NCBI GenBank assembly: GCA_902793465.1
Contig: CADBDT010000031.1
Coordinates: 1-32,433 of the forward strand
DNA length: 32,433 bases
Source: an uncultured Coriobacteriaceae bacterium
GTDB taxonomy: Bacteria > Actinomycetota > Coriobacteriia > Coriobacteriales > Atopobiaceae
Direction of reading: 5' to 3'
The notes below the pieces were generated by a model. That model made no database searches. It had not been told where the DNA came from and was given only the letters and a program-made list of their open reading frames with translations. Numbering within the stretch: the first letter of the stretch is position 1; every line of letters begins with the position of its first letter. A program made the translations under genes and the position numbers. Positions 1 to 9,203 of this stretch are shown here, one piece after another.

Positions 1-50
1 AAGTTGTTTACCAGAATCATGCTAAACAGAATGGATGCGTATGCCGCCAT
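1..50 (-). CDS. rnfA: Electron transport complex subunit RnfA (5' end only, cut by window edge)
   Basis: Only the first 16 codons are present, reading [16 protein letters not shown]. This matches the usual RnfA N-terminus, which begins a first membrane helix ending in a conserved LVNNF-like motif. RnfA is an integral membrane subunit of the Rnf ferredoxin:NAD+ oxidoreductase and, with RnfE, holds the intramembrane [2Fe-2S] cluster. The ATG overlaps the rnfE stop codon as TAATG, so translation is probably coupled. The order C-D-G-E-A predicts rnfB just beyond the left edge. Confidence 0.85.
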   Translation of the reverse strand, partial: MAAYASILFSMILVNN

Positions 51-853
51 TATTGCTCGTCTCCCCTCTCGCGCTCCGCGTCCGTTACCGCCTTGTCAAG
101 CCGCTCGTACAGCTGCACCTTGGCGCAGTCCTCGTAGGTTGGCTCTCCCAGCCCGCAGTCGAGCGGGCATGCGGCGCAAAGACTCTGCGAAGGCCCTGGA
201 TCGACCGACTGCGCGTTGCCGGACTTCCTGTTTTCCAGCCACATGGACGCGGCGATAAGGAGCCCCAGCACGGCAAAGCCACCCGCAGGCATGACCATTA
301 TTATCATCGGTTCGACAAAGGACGGAAGAATCTGGAAGCCCATGAGGGTGCCCGCGCCAAGAAGCTCGCGGATGGCAGACATGAGCACGAGCGATATGGT
401 AAAGCCCGCGCCCATCCCAAGGCCGTCCAACGCTGCCTGTGCGGGACCATGCTTCGAGGCAAACATCTCCGCACGGCCCAGAACGATGCAGTTGACCACG
501 ATAAGCGGCAGGTAGATTCCCAGCGCGTCGTTGAGCGCGGGCAAATATGCCTCTACGAGCATCATTACCAGCGTAACGAAGCTCGCAATTATGGTGATGA
601 ACGCCGGAATGCGCACCGACGAAGGTATGACGTTGCGAAGCAGCGAGACCACCACACCCGAGCACACGAGCACGAACGTGGTTGCCACCCCCATGCCCAG
701 TCCGTTGAAGACGGCCGTCGTTACGGCGAGCATGGGACAGAGTCCCAACATCTGCCTGAGCGCGGGATTCTCCTTCAGGAGACCCTTGGCAAAGGTGCGG
801 GGCTCCCTCTTGGCCTCTTGTTTCTCTTGTTGCGACGAGGTTTTGCTCAACAC
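50..853 (-). CDS. rnfE: Electron transport complex subunit RnfE with a Cys-rich C-terminal extension
   Basis: RnfE is a six-helix membrane subunit of the Rnf complex, which couples ferredoxin oxidation and NAD+ reduction to ion transport. The 267-residue product has the family motif LGLCP (Cys39) and NCIVLGR (Cys122), the two cysteines that in RnfA/RnfE ligate the membrane [2Fe-2S] cluster. The start is a GTG at 853, 2 bp after the rnfG stop, with GAGGAGG inside the end of rnfG. The oddity is a tail of about 60 residues after the last helix, with Cys226, Cys229, Cys233 and Cys243 in a C-x2-C-x3-C-x9-C pattern. E. coli RsxE (about 230 residues) lacks such a tail. The cysteine spacing suggests a metal or Fe-S site, but this is inference. 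Confidence 0.93.
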   Translation of the reverse strand: MLSKTSSQQEKQEAKREPRTFAKGLLKENPALRQMLGLCPMLAVTTAVFNGLGMGVATTFVLVCSGVVVSLLRNVIPSSVRIPAFITIIASFVTLVMMLVEAYLPALNDALGIYLPLIVVNCIVLGRAEMFASKHGPAQAALDGLGMGAGFTISLVLMSAIRELLGAGTLMGFQILPSFVEPMIIMVMPAGGFAVLGLLIAASMWLENRKSGNAQSVDPGPSQSLCAACPLDCGLGEPTYEDCAKVQLYERLDKAVTDAERERGDEQ

Positions 854-855
854 TT

Positions 856-1404
856 CTAGCGCACCTCCTCATATGCTTGAACGGCGTAGTTGAACGCCTC
901 ATGGACCGCCCTGGAAGAAATGGTGGCACCGCTAATGAAGTTTATTTCCTCCTCGGCAACGAGCTTGGGTGGTAGGCCAACGTACTGATTTACGTGTTCG
1001 TCCTCCGCAACACGCGTTCCCAGGCCAGGTGTCTCGTCCAGGGGCAGTGCCATTACGTCCCTAACGGTACCCTGTCCGTCAAAGGCAACGAGGACCTGCA
1101 CGTATCCGCCGTATCCCTTTGCCTGCGACACTATTATTGTGCCCACCGTGCTCCCAGAGCTGTCCTTGCCCTTAAGTGCGGAAATGCAACCCTCTGCCGT
1201 GCAGTCCACCTGCTCGAACGAGACGGCTTCCGGAATGAGCTCGGAATACATCTGCTGCGACCGAGCTTCCGCGTTTGCCAGGGCCACAGGCTCAGTGGTG
1301 CTATGCACAAAGCCAAGCAGCGCGCCTGCCACGACGCATATAACAACCAGCACCAAAACGGGGCGCACGGTCTCCAGCGCGTTAGGCTTCTTGCTGTTAC
1401 TCAT
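856..1404 (-). CDS. rnfG: Electron transport complex subunit RnfG (FMN-binding)
   Basis: RnfG carries a covalently bound FMN and passes electrons within the Rnf complex on the outer face of the membrane. The product from the chosen start is 182 residues, with one N-terminal helix ([20 protein letters not shown]) and an FMN_bind domain. The SGATISS motif near the C-terminus contains the flavin-accepting threonine (about Thr161). The start chosen is the ATG at 1404, which overlaps the rnfD stop by 8 nt (ATGAGTAA) and sits just after a GGGGAGG site in rnfD. An upstream in-frame start at 1434 would lie well inside rnfD and is less likely. Confidence 0.92.
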   Translation of the reverse strand: MSNSKKPNALETVRPVLVLVVICVVAGALLGFVHSTTEPVALANAEARSQQMYSELIPEAVSFEQVDCTAEGCISALKGKDSSGSTVGTIIVSQAKGYGGYVQVLVAFDGQGTVRDVMALPLDETPGLGTRVAEDEHVNQYVGLPPKLVAEEEINFISGATISSRAVHEAFNYAVQAYEEVR

Positions 1405-2353
1405 TGCTGCCTCCCCTCTTGTGCTCTCCTCCAACGGGAGTGTTGGGAGTAAGGACGTCTATGTAGGGAACGAGCAGGTTCATGAACAAGATAGAGTACG
1501 CAACACCCTCGTTGAGGTTGCCCCAAAAGCGAATGAGGCAGGTTATAATGCCGCAGCCTATTGCAAAGATTACCTTGCCCCGTACGGTTGACGGCGAGGT
1601 GGTGTAGTCCGTAACCATAAACACGGCACCTAGCAGCAAGCCACCCGAAAGCGCCTGCGCAACGGGATCGTGGCCGGTAATAAGGCTCATGACTACCACC
1701 GTTGCCACATAGGCAACGGGCGCATGCCAGCGAATCGTCTTTGTGGCCAGCAGGTATACAAAGCCTATAAGAATCGCAAGGGCACTCGTCTCTCCCAGGA
1801 CGCCCATGTGCAAACCAAGAAGCAGGTCCAGGTGGGCAAGGGCAGCCGCTGCAGGAGCGAGCGGCGTAGCGGAGCTCACCACGTCCACGGGAGCAAGAGT
1901 TATTTGTGGAGCGACAAAGGTAGTCATGGCAACCGGAAATGCCACGGCAAGGAATATGCGCCCCACGATGGCGGGATTCGCAAAGTTCTTTCCAATGCCG
2001 CCAAACAGTTCCTTGGTCATTATTATGGCCACAAACGCGCCGACCACCACCATGTACAGCGGAATCGTGGACGGCAGGTTAAAGGCAAGCAACACGCCCG
2101 TAACGGCCGCCGAAAGGTCGGTTGCGGTGTTGGGCAGCTTGCGAATGCGGCACCACAGGTACTCGAAGCCCACACACGAAACCACCGAGGTCAAGCACAC
2201 CAAAAAGGCCGGCAGCCCAAAGAACGCCAGCGATGCCACGAAGGCGGGGGCAAGTGCTATGAGCACGTTGCGCATAATAACCTGCGTGGTAACGGGACTC
2301 ATTATTTGGGGTGCTGCAAGCAGCACCAAGGGCTTTTGCCTCTCCTCTGCCAT
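1397..2353 (-). CDS. rnfD: Electron transport complex subunit RnfD
   Basis: RnfD is a polytopic membrane subunit of the Rnf complex carrying a covalent FMN. The 318-residue product has about ten hydrophobic segments and the family features KELFGGIGKNFANPAIVGR and SSATPLA; Thr163 in the latter is the expected flavin attachment residue (families usually show SGATPLA). A second conserved segment, FMVTDYTTSP, lies near the C-terminus. The start is the ATG at 2353, one base after the rnfC stop, preceded by AAAGGGGAGG within rnfC. The longer in-frame start at 2425 overlaps rnfC by about 70 nt and was not chosen. It is the second gene of the rnfCDGEA operon. Confidence 0.93.
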   Translation of the reverse strand: MAEERQKPLVLLAAPQIMSPVTTQVIMRNVLIALAPAFVASLAFFGLPAFLVCLTSVVSCVGFEYLWCRIRKLPNTATDLSAAVTGVLLAFNLPSTIPLYMVVVGAFVAIIMTKELFGGIGKNFANPAIVGRIFLAVAFPVAMTTFVAPQITLAPVDVVSSATPLAPAAAALAHLDLLLGLHMGVLGETSALAILIGFVYLLATKTIRWHAPVAYVATVVVMSLITGHDPVAQALSGGLLLGAVFMVTDYTTSPSTVRGKVIFAIGCGIITCLIRFWGNLNEGVAYSILFMNLLVPYIDVLTPNTPVGGEHKRGGSNE

Positions 2354-2354
2354 G

Positions 2355-3701
2355 TTATCGCCTCCCCTTTGCCTTGCGCTGCTCTGCGCGAAGTGCCGCA
2401 CGTGCCAGGCGCGTTGCCTGCGCAAGCGGCTGACGCGCCGGACAAACGTAGGAACAGGTTCCGCACTCCACGCACAGGTCGGCCATGAGCTTGTTTAGCG
2501 TCTCCAAGTCTCTGCGCAGGTACGCCTTTTGTATGTTTATGGGAGCGAGGTGGATGGGACAAGACTCTATGCACTTGTCACACCGTATGCACGCCGTGGT
2601 ATTAGGCGTTTGCACGGCCTCGTTCGTAAAGGCAAGAAGGCCACTGTTGGCTCGCACGATGGGGCTTTCCAGCTCCACCTGCGTGGTGCCCATCATTGGC
2701 CCTCCAATAACCACCTTTGCGGGGTCGCACTTAAGGCCGCAGTACTCCAGGATCTCCCCGATGGGCGTCCCAATGTACACCTCGAGATTCTGCGGGCGCT
2801 CAATGGCGTCGCCCATAACGGTAATGCGCCGCTTGGTTAGGGGCATGCCGTCGCCAAGGAACCTGCCTATCTCCGACATGGTGGTAACGTTAAACAGCAG
2901 CGCTCCCACGTCTGTAAGGTGGCCACCACGCGGTACCGAGCGACCCGTAACGTTGCGAAGGATCACGCGGCTGGCACCCTGCGGATACCGGGCAGGCAGC
3001 ACAAACACGTCTATGCGATCGTCGTCTGCCGCCATTGAGTGCAGCAGCTCTATGGCCTTTGGCTTGTTGTCCTCTATGCATATGAGCGAGCGTGGGACAC
3101 CAGAGAGGTCCAGGCATGCCTTTATGCCCGCAAGGATCGTTTGGGGTCTTTCGACCATCTCGCGATAGTCGCTGGAGAGGTACGGCTCGCATTCCGCTCC
3201 GTTTACCAGCCACATGTCGATGTTCGAGAGATCGGTGTCCATCTTGAGCCACGTTGGAAAGCCGGCGCCTCCCAAGCCAACAATACCGCTGTGCTTTACA
3301 GCCTCAATAAGCCCAGCGTAATCTTCGACCTCCGGCGGACGAATAGACTCGTCCACGGTCTGGTTGCCGTCCGGCTCTATGACCACGGCCTCGTTCGACC
3401 AACCGTTTGAGTAATGGATGGTACGAATCTGCTTTACCGTGCCAGAAACAGGCGAGAATATGTCCGCCGTCATACGTGCGTCCACATGCCCGACCAACGT
3501 TCCCACATCCACATGTGCACGTCGCTTTACCTGCGGTTTGCATGCTGCGCCCACATGCTGCTGCATGGGCAGAATAATTTGTTGAGGCAACGGCATGTAT
3601 GTGGTTTCCTGCTCGGCCGTCGCTTTGTTGTGCGCAATATGCACACCACGCAGCTCTACCGAACGGCGTGGGGCGAACTTGCTAGGTATCAAATGATTCA
3701 C
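2355..3701 (-). CDS. rnfC: Electron transport complex subunit RnfC (NADH-binding, two 4Fe-4S clusters)
   Basis: RnfC is the peripheral subunit that binds NAD(H) and FMN and relays electrons in the Rnf complex. The 448-residue product has an N-terminal barrel-like region, the glycine-rich nucleotide segment GLGGAGFPT (about residue 140), and two ferredoxin motifs: Cys371/374/377/381 in CIRCDKCIESCP and Cys410/413/416/420 in CVECGTCSYVCP. The start is a GTG at 3701 with a GGGGGG stretch just upstream. It is the first gene of the operon. The region upstream (3702-3803) holds no promoter I can defend, and palindrome A1 separates it from the GH3 gene. Confidence 0.94.
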   Translation of the reverse strand: MNHLIPSKFAPRRSVELRGVHIAHNKATAEQETTYMPLPQQIILPMQQHVGAACKPQVKRRAHVDVGTLVGHVDARMTADIFSPVSGTVKQIRTIHYSNGWSNEAVVIEPDGNQTVDESIRPPEVEDYAGLIEAVKHSGIVGLGGAGFPTWLKMDTDLSNIDMWLVNGAECEPYLSSDYREMVERPQTILAGIKACLDLSGVPRSLICIEDNKPKAIELLHSMAADDDRIDVFVLPARYPQGASRVILRNVTGRSVPRGGHLTDVGALLFNVTTMSEIGRFLGDGMPLTKRRITVMGDAIERPQNLEVYIGTPIGEILEYCGLKCDPAKVVIGGPMMGTTQVELESPIVRANSGLLAFTNEAVQTPNTTACIRCDKCIESCPIHLAPINIQKAYLRRDLETLNKLMADLCVECGTCSYVCPARQPLAQATRLARAALRAEQRKAKGRR

Positions 3702-3803
3702 ATCCCCCCAATTTAGTGTCCGTATCTATCCTACCCGAATTCCCAAGGCCGCGCATCTTAAGAATGCTTGCAACGAAGGAGTGCCCTCACCGCCATTTAC
3801 TTA

Positions 3804-3917
3804 GCGCTGTGCACATTGGGGATATTCCCCTACGGGTACATCGCGGATAGGCCGGTCCACAAGGAAAGCCCCGCTCGCGATGTACCCGATGGGGAGTATC
3901 CCCAATGTGCACAGCGC
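3804..3917. repeat. Family A long palindrome, copy A1
   Basis: An inverted repeat with arms of about 42 nt and only about three mismatches. The inner conserved part holds GGGGATAYTCCCC and GGGTACATCGCG; the outermost part (GCGCTGTGCACATT and complement) is specific to this locus. It lies downstream of the GH3 gene and upstream of rnfC, both on the minus strand. It may act as a transcript-end structure or be a REP-like element. The related copies are at 14399-14509 and 19172-19350. Confidence 0.85.
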
Positions 3918-3930
3918 CCCCAGACCCTGC

Positions 3931-3953
3931 ATATCAAGGGGGAGTACCCCTTT
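3931..3953. repeat. Family B unit, single inverted copy
   Basis: TATCAAGGGGGAGTACCCCTTT is the reverse complement of the core of the 33-bp units at 10105-10251. It ends a few bases before the stop codon of the GH3 gene at 3960. Confidence 0.7.
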
Positions 3954-3959
3954 GAGAGG

Positions 3960-6900
3960 TCACCCCTCTCTGAGGGCGTTGGCCGTGCTGCCGGGCGCGG
4001 CGGCGTCTTTGGACTGGACGCGAACCTCCACGGCCTCGGCGCGCTTGGCAAGACCCGTGGTGCCAGCCGGATCGCCGTCGTGCGCCCAGCCAGACCAGCC
4101 GTAGGTCTGCGAGTGCACGCGATACCACACGCTCATGTGGGCCGCTGCGTCTCCCTTAAGCTGAATGCGCACGGCCTCGGCTCGCTTGGCCTGGCCCGTT
4201 GTGCCGGCCACGGCGCCGTTCTTGCTCCACTCGGTCTCCCAGCCTTTGCCCTGCACGTGCAGGCAGTACTCGATGTCTCCCGAGAAGGGCAGACCCGCAA
4301 GCTGCAGGCTAAGCGCCTCGAGCTGCAGGGCTTGTCCCGTGGTGCCAAACTCGCTGCTAGATTGGTTGCCCGTCCACCCGACGCGCTGTACGTGCGCATT
4401 TCCAACAGCGTTGTTGATGCAGGCCGCCTTGGCAGCGTCGTAGTCGTGGGGCTTCTGGTCGTCGTTGAGCACGATTACCTCGTACGCCTCGGCACGCTTT
4501 GCCATGTTTAACGTACCGGCAGGCTCGCCGTCCTTGGCCCATCCCAGCCAACCGTAGGTCTGCGAATGTACGCGATACCAAACGTGGTATCCCTTGTTCG
4601 CGAGGTCGTCTTTCAGGCGAATCTGAATGGCCTCCAGGCGCTTGGCCTGGCCTGTAGTGCCGGATTCCGCACCGTCCTTTGACCACGTGGGCTCCCAACC
4701 CTTCTTCTGCACATGCGAGCGATACTCTATGCCATCGCCCTGAATCTTGATCTTTATGGCCTCCAGGCGCTTGGCCTCTCCCGTGGTGCCGGCCGTGGAA
4801 CCGTCCTTGCCCGAAGGTGCGTTCCAGCCGTAGGTCTGGCAGTGCGCGCTATAGCTTGCCGGAATGGCAGGGGCCACAACGGTAAAGGTGGTGCTCACCT
4901 CTTTGGTCCCGCCATGCTCGCCGTACTCGTGCACAGCGGTAAGCTTGTGCTCCCCTGCCGCTATGCCGTCCAGATAGCTGGCCTTCAGCGAGATGTTCGT
5001 GGAGCCAACGGAGGCGGTGTACTTGTCGGCCGAAAGCTCCTCTCCGTCCACCAGCACCCGCTGCAGCCTGTCGAAGCGCGCGTTGTTCTGGAATGCCAGA
5101 TCCTTGCCCGAGCCCTTTACAAAGGTCCCGTTCGCACCTTTTACGAACGCATACTCGTAGTTGAGGCCAAACCCGCGGTTGTACAGCACGTCATCCATGT
5201 TGTAGTCAATCGAAAGATCGGGCTTTTCGACTATGTTGTATATGTTTACGGGGAGCGTGCCAGTGGGTCCCTCGTCATCGAACATGGAACAGAGCGCAGC
5301 AATAACGTTGGCGTTGTAGGCTACGCCACCCGAGCTCTTGTCGGTGGGGTCGGCACCGAGGCCTGCGGCCATGTATCCCAGCATGGCCGCGTCGGCGTCC
5401 TGATAGCGTGCCACGTCGTAGGGCAGGTTGTTGGCAAGCAGGACAAACTTGCCACCAGCCGCATGCGTCTCGCTTATGGCGCGCGACACGCACTGATACA
5501 GCGGCGACGTGCTGGCTAGCGGACCTGCACCATAGCTCGCAGTAAAGCAGATTACCTTGTTTGCGTTGGCGATGGCGTTCTTGAGGTCGTTGGTATAGTG
5601 CGCCTTCCCGCCATCAGCCGTGTCGTAGTAATAGTCAATGGTAACGTGCATCTTGGAGCTCTCGCTGCCAGAGGACTTGTCGGGATATGCAAGATTGTTT
5701 ATATAGGCATCCTCGGACAAAAGCCCCTCGCTCTTAAGCTGATCGAGGGCATAGGCTATGGTCTTGCTATCGTCCTTGAGCCTACCCATAATTACCACGT
5801 TGTTCTCGTGGCCCGACATGGGCAGTGTGTAGTCGTCGTTCTTTACCAGCGTAATGGCCTCGCGCGCGATCTTCATCTCGTCGTCGTGATGCTCTTTGGA
5901 GCCGACAATGGCCTTGGCACTCTCGACGTTCACGGGGGTATACTCGGCGAGAATACCGTAGTTCTTCTTGAGCTTGAGGATGCGCCCGACGCTCTGGTTT
6001 ATACGCTCCTCGGTGATTTTCTTGCCAGTCTCGGTGCCAACCTTGTTTTTGATGGCAGTAATGTATGAGTTGTAGAACTCTGCCGCAGCCGCATTGTTGA
6101 GGTCGGTGGGAAGAAGCAGGAAGTCGACGCCCGCAAGAATGCACTTCTCGGCAAGGTTGGCGCAGTAGACAGGGTCGGCCTTAAGGCGTGCTTGACGGAG
6201 CTCCTTCTTCTTATCGCCCGTCGCCTTTTGCTCTTCTTCGCTGGGTTGTGTTCCAGCATCCACGAGTTGGTTTTGGTACAGAGCATCCATCTCCAGCGCA
6301 TCGGTAATCACTACGCCATCGTAACCAAGCTTCACGCGCAACAAAGTACCTATGGCCTTGCTCGACATGGTTGCAGGGAAGTACCCACTTTCGCCATCGG
6401 CAAAGGTGACCTCGTCGTCGTACTTGGGCAACGTGATGTGTGCCGTCATAATCATGTCGGCACCCTTGCTTATGGCCTTCCTAAACGGTATGAGCTCACA
6501 TGCCTCGAGCTCCTCCTCCGTCTTGTTTACGGAGGGCGTGCCAATGTGGCTGTCCGTGTTCGTGTCGCCATGACCCGGGAAGTGCTTGTAGGTTGCAACT
6601 ACGTTGCTTTTCGCAAGTCCGTTCGAGAACTCGACGCCCAGGGCACCCACGGCGTTGGGGTCGTCGCCAAACGAGCGCGTGCCAATTACGGGGTTGGACG
6701 GATTGCTGTTTACGTCGATGGTGGGAGCAAGGTCTGCCTTAAAGCCCAGCGCCGCGATCTCCTCGCCCAATACCTTGCCGGTGGTCGCTGCGTTCGTCTC
6801 GGCATTCGCACCCGTGGCACCCACGGCCATGCTGCCGGTCATGCGCGTGCCCATGGTAAAGCGCACGACCAAGCCGCCCTCGCCGTCCACGCACATGAGG

Positions 6901-7451
6901 TAGGGGATGTTGTTCCGTTCGCCATAGTGTTGACTACTCATATTGTTGCTCTGCAGCGCATTGACCAAGTTGCCCGTTTGCTCCACGCTGCTTACGTTTT
7001 GACCAAACAGGATGATGCCACCATAAGGATGGGCTTTAAGGGCATTGGCAAGTTCGGAATTTGGCTCGAGCTTTAGTACGTTGCTCTTATTCCACGTACG
7101 GATGGCGGGAATGATCATCTGCGCGATCTTGTCTTCGAGGGACATGCCGTTGATGATGGCATCAATATCTGCGTCGTTAGTGATGTTGGAGGTCGCCACA
7201 TTCTGGAGCGTCAGGTTCCCTTGGGGAGCCATCCCCTCCTCGAGGAGCTCGCCGTCCTCCCCGCCAGTCACAGGCTGCGTGTTGTTTGGCGTCTGCGAAC
7301 CCGATCCCGTTGGCGCCGTGGGCGTACCACCTTCGCCCATCTCTTCGGTGTTCCCACCCGCGGCATATGCAAGCCCCTGGACTGGCAAAGTGCCCAGTAC
7401 CAGCACAAACGTTACGAACAGAGCCAACAGTTTTCTCGTTTTATGTGCCAT
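3960..7451 (-). CDS. Secreted GH3 beta-N-acetylhexosaminidase with six C-terminal ChW repeats
   Basis: This 1163-residue protein probably hydrolyses terminal beta-N-acetylglucosamine from cell-wall fragments or host glycans. A signal peptide (MAHKTRKLLALFVTFVLVLG, cut near AYA-AG) is followed by a low-complexity linker to about residue 75. A GH3 catalytic domain spans about 95-500. KHFPGHGDT (289-297) followed by Asp300-Ser-His302 matches the NagZ Asp-His dyad, and Asp384 in VVITDALEM is the expected nucleophile. A GH3 C-terminal domain covers about 510-770, then an Ig-like stretch. Six ChW repeats fill about 866-1150, each with a YGW/KGW core and a GTTGxAKRxEA segment; ChW repeats are thought to anchor proteins at the surface. 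The start is the ATG at 7451 after AAAGGGG. Carbohydrate specificity cannot be read from sequence alone. Confidence 0.9.
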   Translation of the reverse strand: MAHKTRKLLALFVTFVLVLGTLPVQGLAYAAGGNTEEMGEGGTPTAPTGSGSQTPNNTQPVTGGEDGELLEEGMAPQGNLTLQNVATSNITNDADIDAIINGMSLEDKIAQMIIPAIRTWNKSNVLKLEPNSELANALKAHPYGGIILFGQNVSSVEQTGNLVNALQSNNMSSQHYGERNNIPYLMCVDGEGGLVVRFTMGTRMTGSMAVGATGANAETNAATTGKVLGEEIAALGFKADLAPTIDVNSNPSNPVIGTRSFGDDPNAVGALGVEFSNGLAKSNVVATYKHFPGHGDTNTDSHIGTPSVNKTEEELEACELIPFRKAISKGADMIMTAHITLPKYDDEVTFADGESGYFPATMSSKAIGTLLRVKLGYDGVVITDALEMDALYQNQLVDAGTQPSEEEQKATGDKKKELRQARLKADPVYCANLAEKCILAGVDFLLLPTDLNNAAAAEFYNSYITAIKNKVGTETGKKITEERINQSVGRILKLKKNYGILAEYTPVNVESAKAIVGSKEHHDDEMKIAREAITLVKNDDYTLPMSGHENNVVIMGRLKDDSKTIAYALDQLKSEGLLSEDAYINNLAYPDKSSGSESSKMHVTIDYYYDTADGGKAHYTNDLKNAIANANKVICFTASYGAGPLASTSPLYQCVSRAISETHAAGGKFVLLANNLPYDVARYQDADAAMLGYMAAGLGADPTDKSSGGVAYNANVIAALCSMFDDEGPTGTLPVNIYNIVEKPDLSIDYNMDDVLYNRGFGLNYEYAFVKGANGTFVKGSGKDLAFQNNARFDRLQRVLVDGEELSADKYTASVGSTNISLKASYLDGIAAGEHKLTAVHEYGEHGGTKEVSTTFTVVAPAIPASYSAHCQTYGWNAPSGKDGSTAGTTGEAKRLEAIKIKIQGDGIEYRSHVQKKGWEPTWSKDGAESGTTGQAKRLEAIQIRLKDDLANKGYHVWYRVHSQTYGWLGWAKDGEPAGTLNMAKRAEAYEVIVLNDDQKPHDYDAAKAACINNAVGNAHVQRVGWTGNQSSSEFGTTGQALQLEALSLQLAGLPFSGDIEYCLHVQGKGWETEWSKNGAVAGTTGQAKRAEAVRIQLKGDAAAHMSVWYRVHSQTYGWSGWAHDGDPAGTTGLAKRAEAVEVRVQSKDAAAPGSTANALREG

Positions 7452-7570
7452 GACATCCCCTTTCGCGCGTCGTGTGCATCCATCATATACCAGCAAAAGG
7501 ACAAGTTTCTATAGCAACCGGTTGGCCATCCGAAGACGCCGCGTCCTTAGACAATGTGCGCAGCACCCTA

Positions 7571-9076
7571 CTAGTCCCGCAGCGTAAGCTCCAGCACGGC
7601 ACGCGTGGCCGATGTCACCTTGGCGCGCTCGTCGGCACGAACGTCCGCAACCCACACCACGGCACCGCGCGAGTCGGTATGCACCACAGGCACGCCGCAG
7701 CGATCTGCCGAGGGAATCTTTGCGTCGTTAAGGAGGTCGGACAACAGCTTTGACTGGCCGTGCATGCCAAGGGGACAGAGCACCTCTCCTTGCTGTGGAG
7801 CATCCACCCACAGTCTGCCACCTTGCGCGGGATCCACCCCGCACGCCACTGCGTCCAAGAGCACCGAGGCGCCAAGCCACTCGCTCCCGTGAGTTCGTGC
7901 CATGGCCACCACGTCCACGTCTGGCCCCACCGCACGCACCTGCGCCTCCAGCGTGCGCCCATCACCCAGGCATACCTCGCCAGGAACCTGCAGCCACACG
8001 CCCCCGACCTTTTCGGCCGACCCGTGGGCGCGCACGAACAGCAGGCCGTACTCCACGCGCGCATCCAGGGCAAGGGGCAGCGCCACAGAACCACGCCCAG
8101 CGGCAACGAGTCTTAGCACCGCCTCCACGTGGCGCGCCTCCAGCCGCACATCGGGACATACCGTAACAATAGCCTGGCGTACCACACGTCGGGCGAGCAC
8201 TACCTCGGAGGCAGCAAGCCGTTTGGCATCGAGCGCCATCATGCCCTGCGCGCTCCGGCGCGTAAGGTCGCGCAGCAACCTAGACGCCTGCGCGTGCAGG
8301 TACGAGTCCTCGTCGGACAGAATGTCGCAGGTCGTAGACAGGCTTGCCGTCACGCGCGGATTACGGCGCTCCACCACCGGCATGACCTCGTGGCGGACGT
8401 AGGCGCGGAGGTAGCGCGTGTCCTCGTTGCTCACATCCTCGCGCCACACGATGCCGCTCATGCGAAGGAGGTCGCACAGCTCCCTGTGCGTGCGCGTAAG
8501 GAGTGGGCGCACTATGCGGTTGCGCCTGCGCGGAATGGAGCTGAGTCCTGCCGGACCAGTCCCGCGGATGGCGTTCATAAAGAACGTCTCCGCACGATCG
8601 TTTGCCGTATGTGCCGTAACTATGCGTGCCGCCGCCCGCGGCGTACCAAACTGCTCCGAAAGCTCGTTGGCAAGCTCGGCGGCAGCGGCATAGCGTACCT
8701 CTCTGCCAACGTTCTCCTCGTTTCCCGACCCGCCCTGGGCGGCGGCAAGGGCGGCCACGTCCTCGCGGCGTATGGTGCAGGGAATGCCATAGCGCTGCGC
8801 CAAGCTGCGCACAAACTCCTCGTCTTCCTGAGCGTCGATCCCACGAAGCTGGTGGTTAACATGCAACACGTGAAGCCGTTCGCGAGCAATGCGGGCCTCT
8901 CCCCTGCCGTCGTCTATGTCCAGGGTGGAGGTGGCGGCCAGCACCAGCAACGCCGTTGAGTCGGCGCCCCCCGAAACCATAAGCACCACCGGCGCACGCA
9001 GTCCCTTGTCCACATGCCCCGAAGGGCGCTCGAAGCGCTGTTCGCCCGTTGCGTATCTGCGGCCTACGCTTGGCAT
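7571..9076 (-). CDS. tilS: tRNA(Ile)-lysidine synthase TilS
   Basis: TilS attaches lysine to C34 of the CAU-anticodon tRNA-Ile, letting it read AUA. The 501-residue product has the PP-loop SGGADS (residues 35-40), the family segment HVNHQLRG, and TANDRAETFFMNAIRGTGPAGLSSI, typical of the N-terminal ATP-pyrophosphatase domain. The C-terminal third fits the TilS substrate-binding domains. The ATG at 9076 follows GGGAGG by six bases. The usual hpt and ftsH neighbours are absent here. It is divergent from the metallo-hydrolase gene at 9204, with 127 bp between them. Confidence 0.92.
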   Translation of the reverse strand: MPSVGRRYATGEQRFERPSGHVDKGLRAPVVLMVSGGADSTALLVLAATSTLDIDDGRGEARIARERLHVLHVNHQLRGIDAQEDEEFVRSLAQRYGIPCTIRREDVAALAAAQGGSGNEENVGREVRYAAAAELANELSEQFGTPRAAARIVTAHTANDRAETFFMNAIRGTGPAGLSSIPRRRNRIVRPLLTRTHRELCDLLRMSGIVWREDVSNEDTRYLRAYVRHEVMPVVERRNPRVTASLSTTCDILSDEDSYLHAQASRLLRDLTRRSAQGMMALDAKRLAASEVVLARRVVRQAIVTVCPDVRLEARHVEAVLRLVAAGRGSVALPLALDARVEYGLLFVRAHGSAEKVGGVWLQVPGEVCLGDGRTLEAQVRAVGPDVDVVAMARTHGSEWLGASVLLDAVACGVDPAQGGRLWVDAPQQGEVLCPLGMHGQSKLLSDLLNDAKIPSADRCGVPVVHTDSRGAVVWVADVRADERAKVTSATRAVLELTLRD

Positions 9077-9203
9077 TACATACCTCCCATTGTTTGCTCA
9101 CCCGCTAAGTCTACGCCAAGTGGTATGGTACACAAGACAAAAGAACGTTATAGAATGCGAACAAAGAACCTCAGGCCAAGGCAGCGCACCCAAAGGAGAC
9201 GCC

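Noticed and set aside
3702..3803. Promoter for rnfC
   Set aside because: Several TA-rich hexamers exist, but no -35/-10 pair with 16-18 bp spacing was found.
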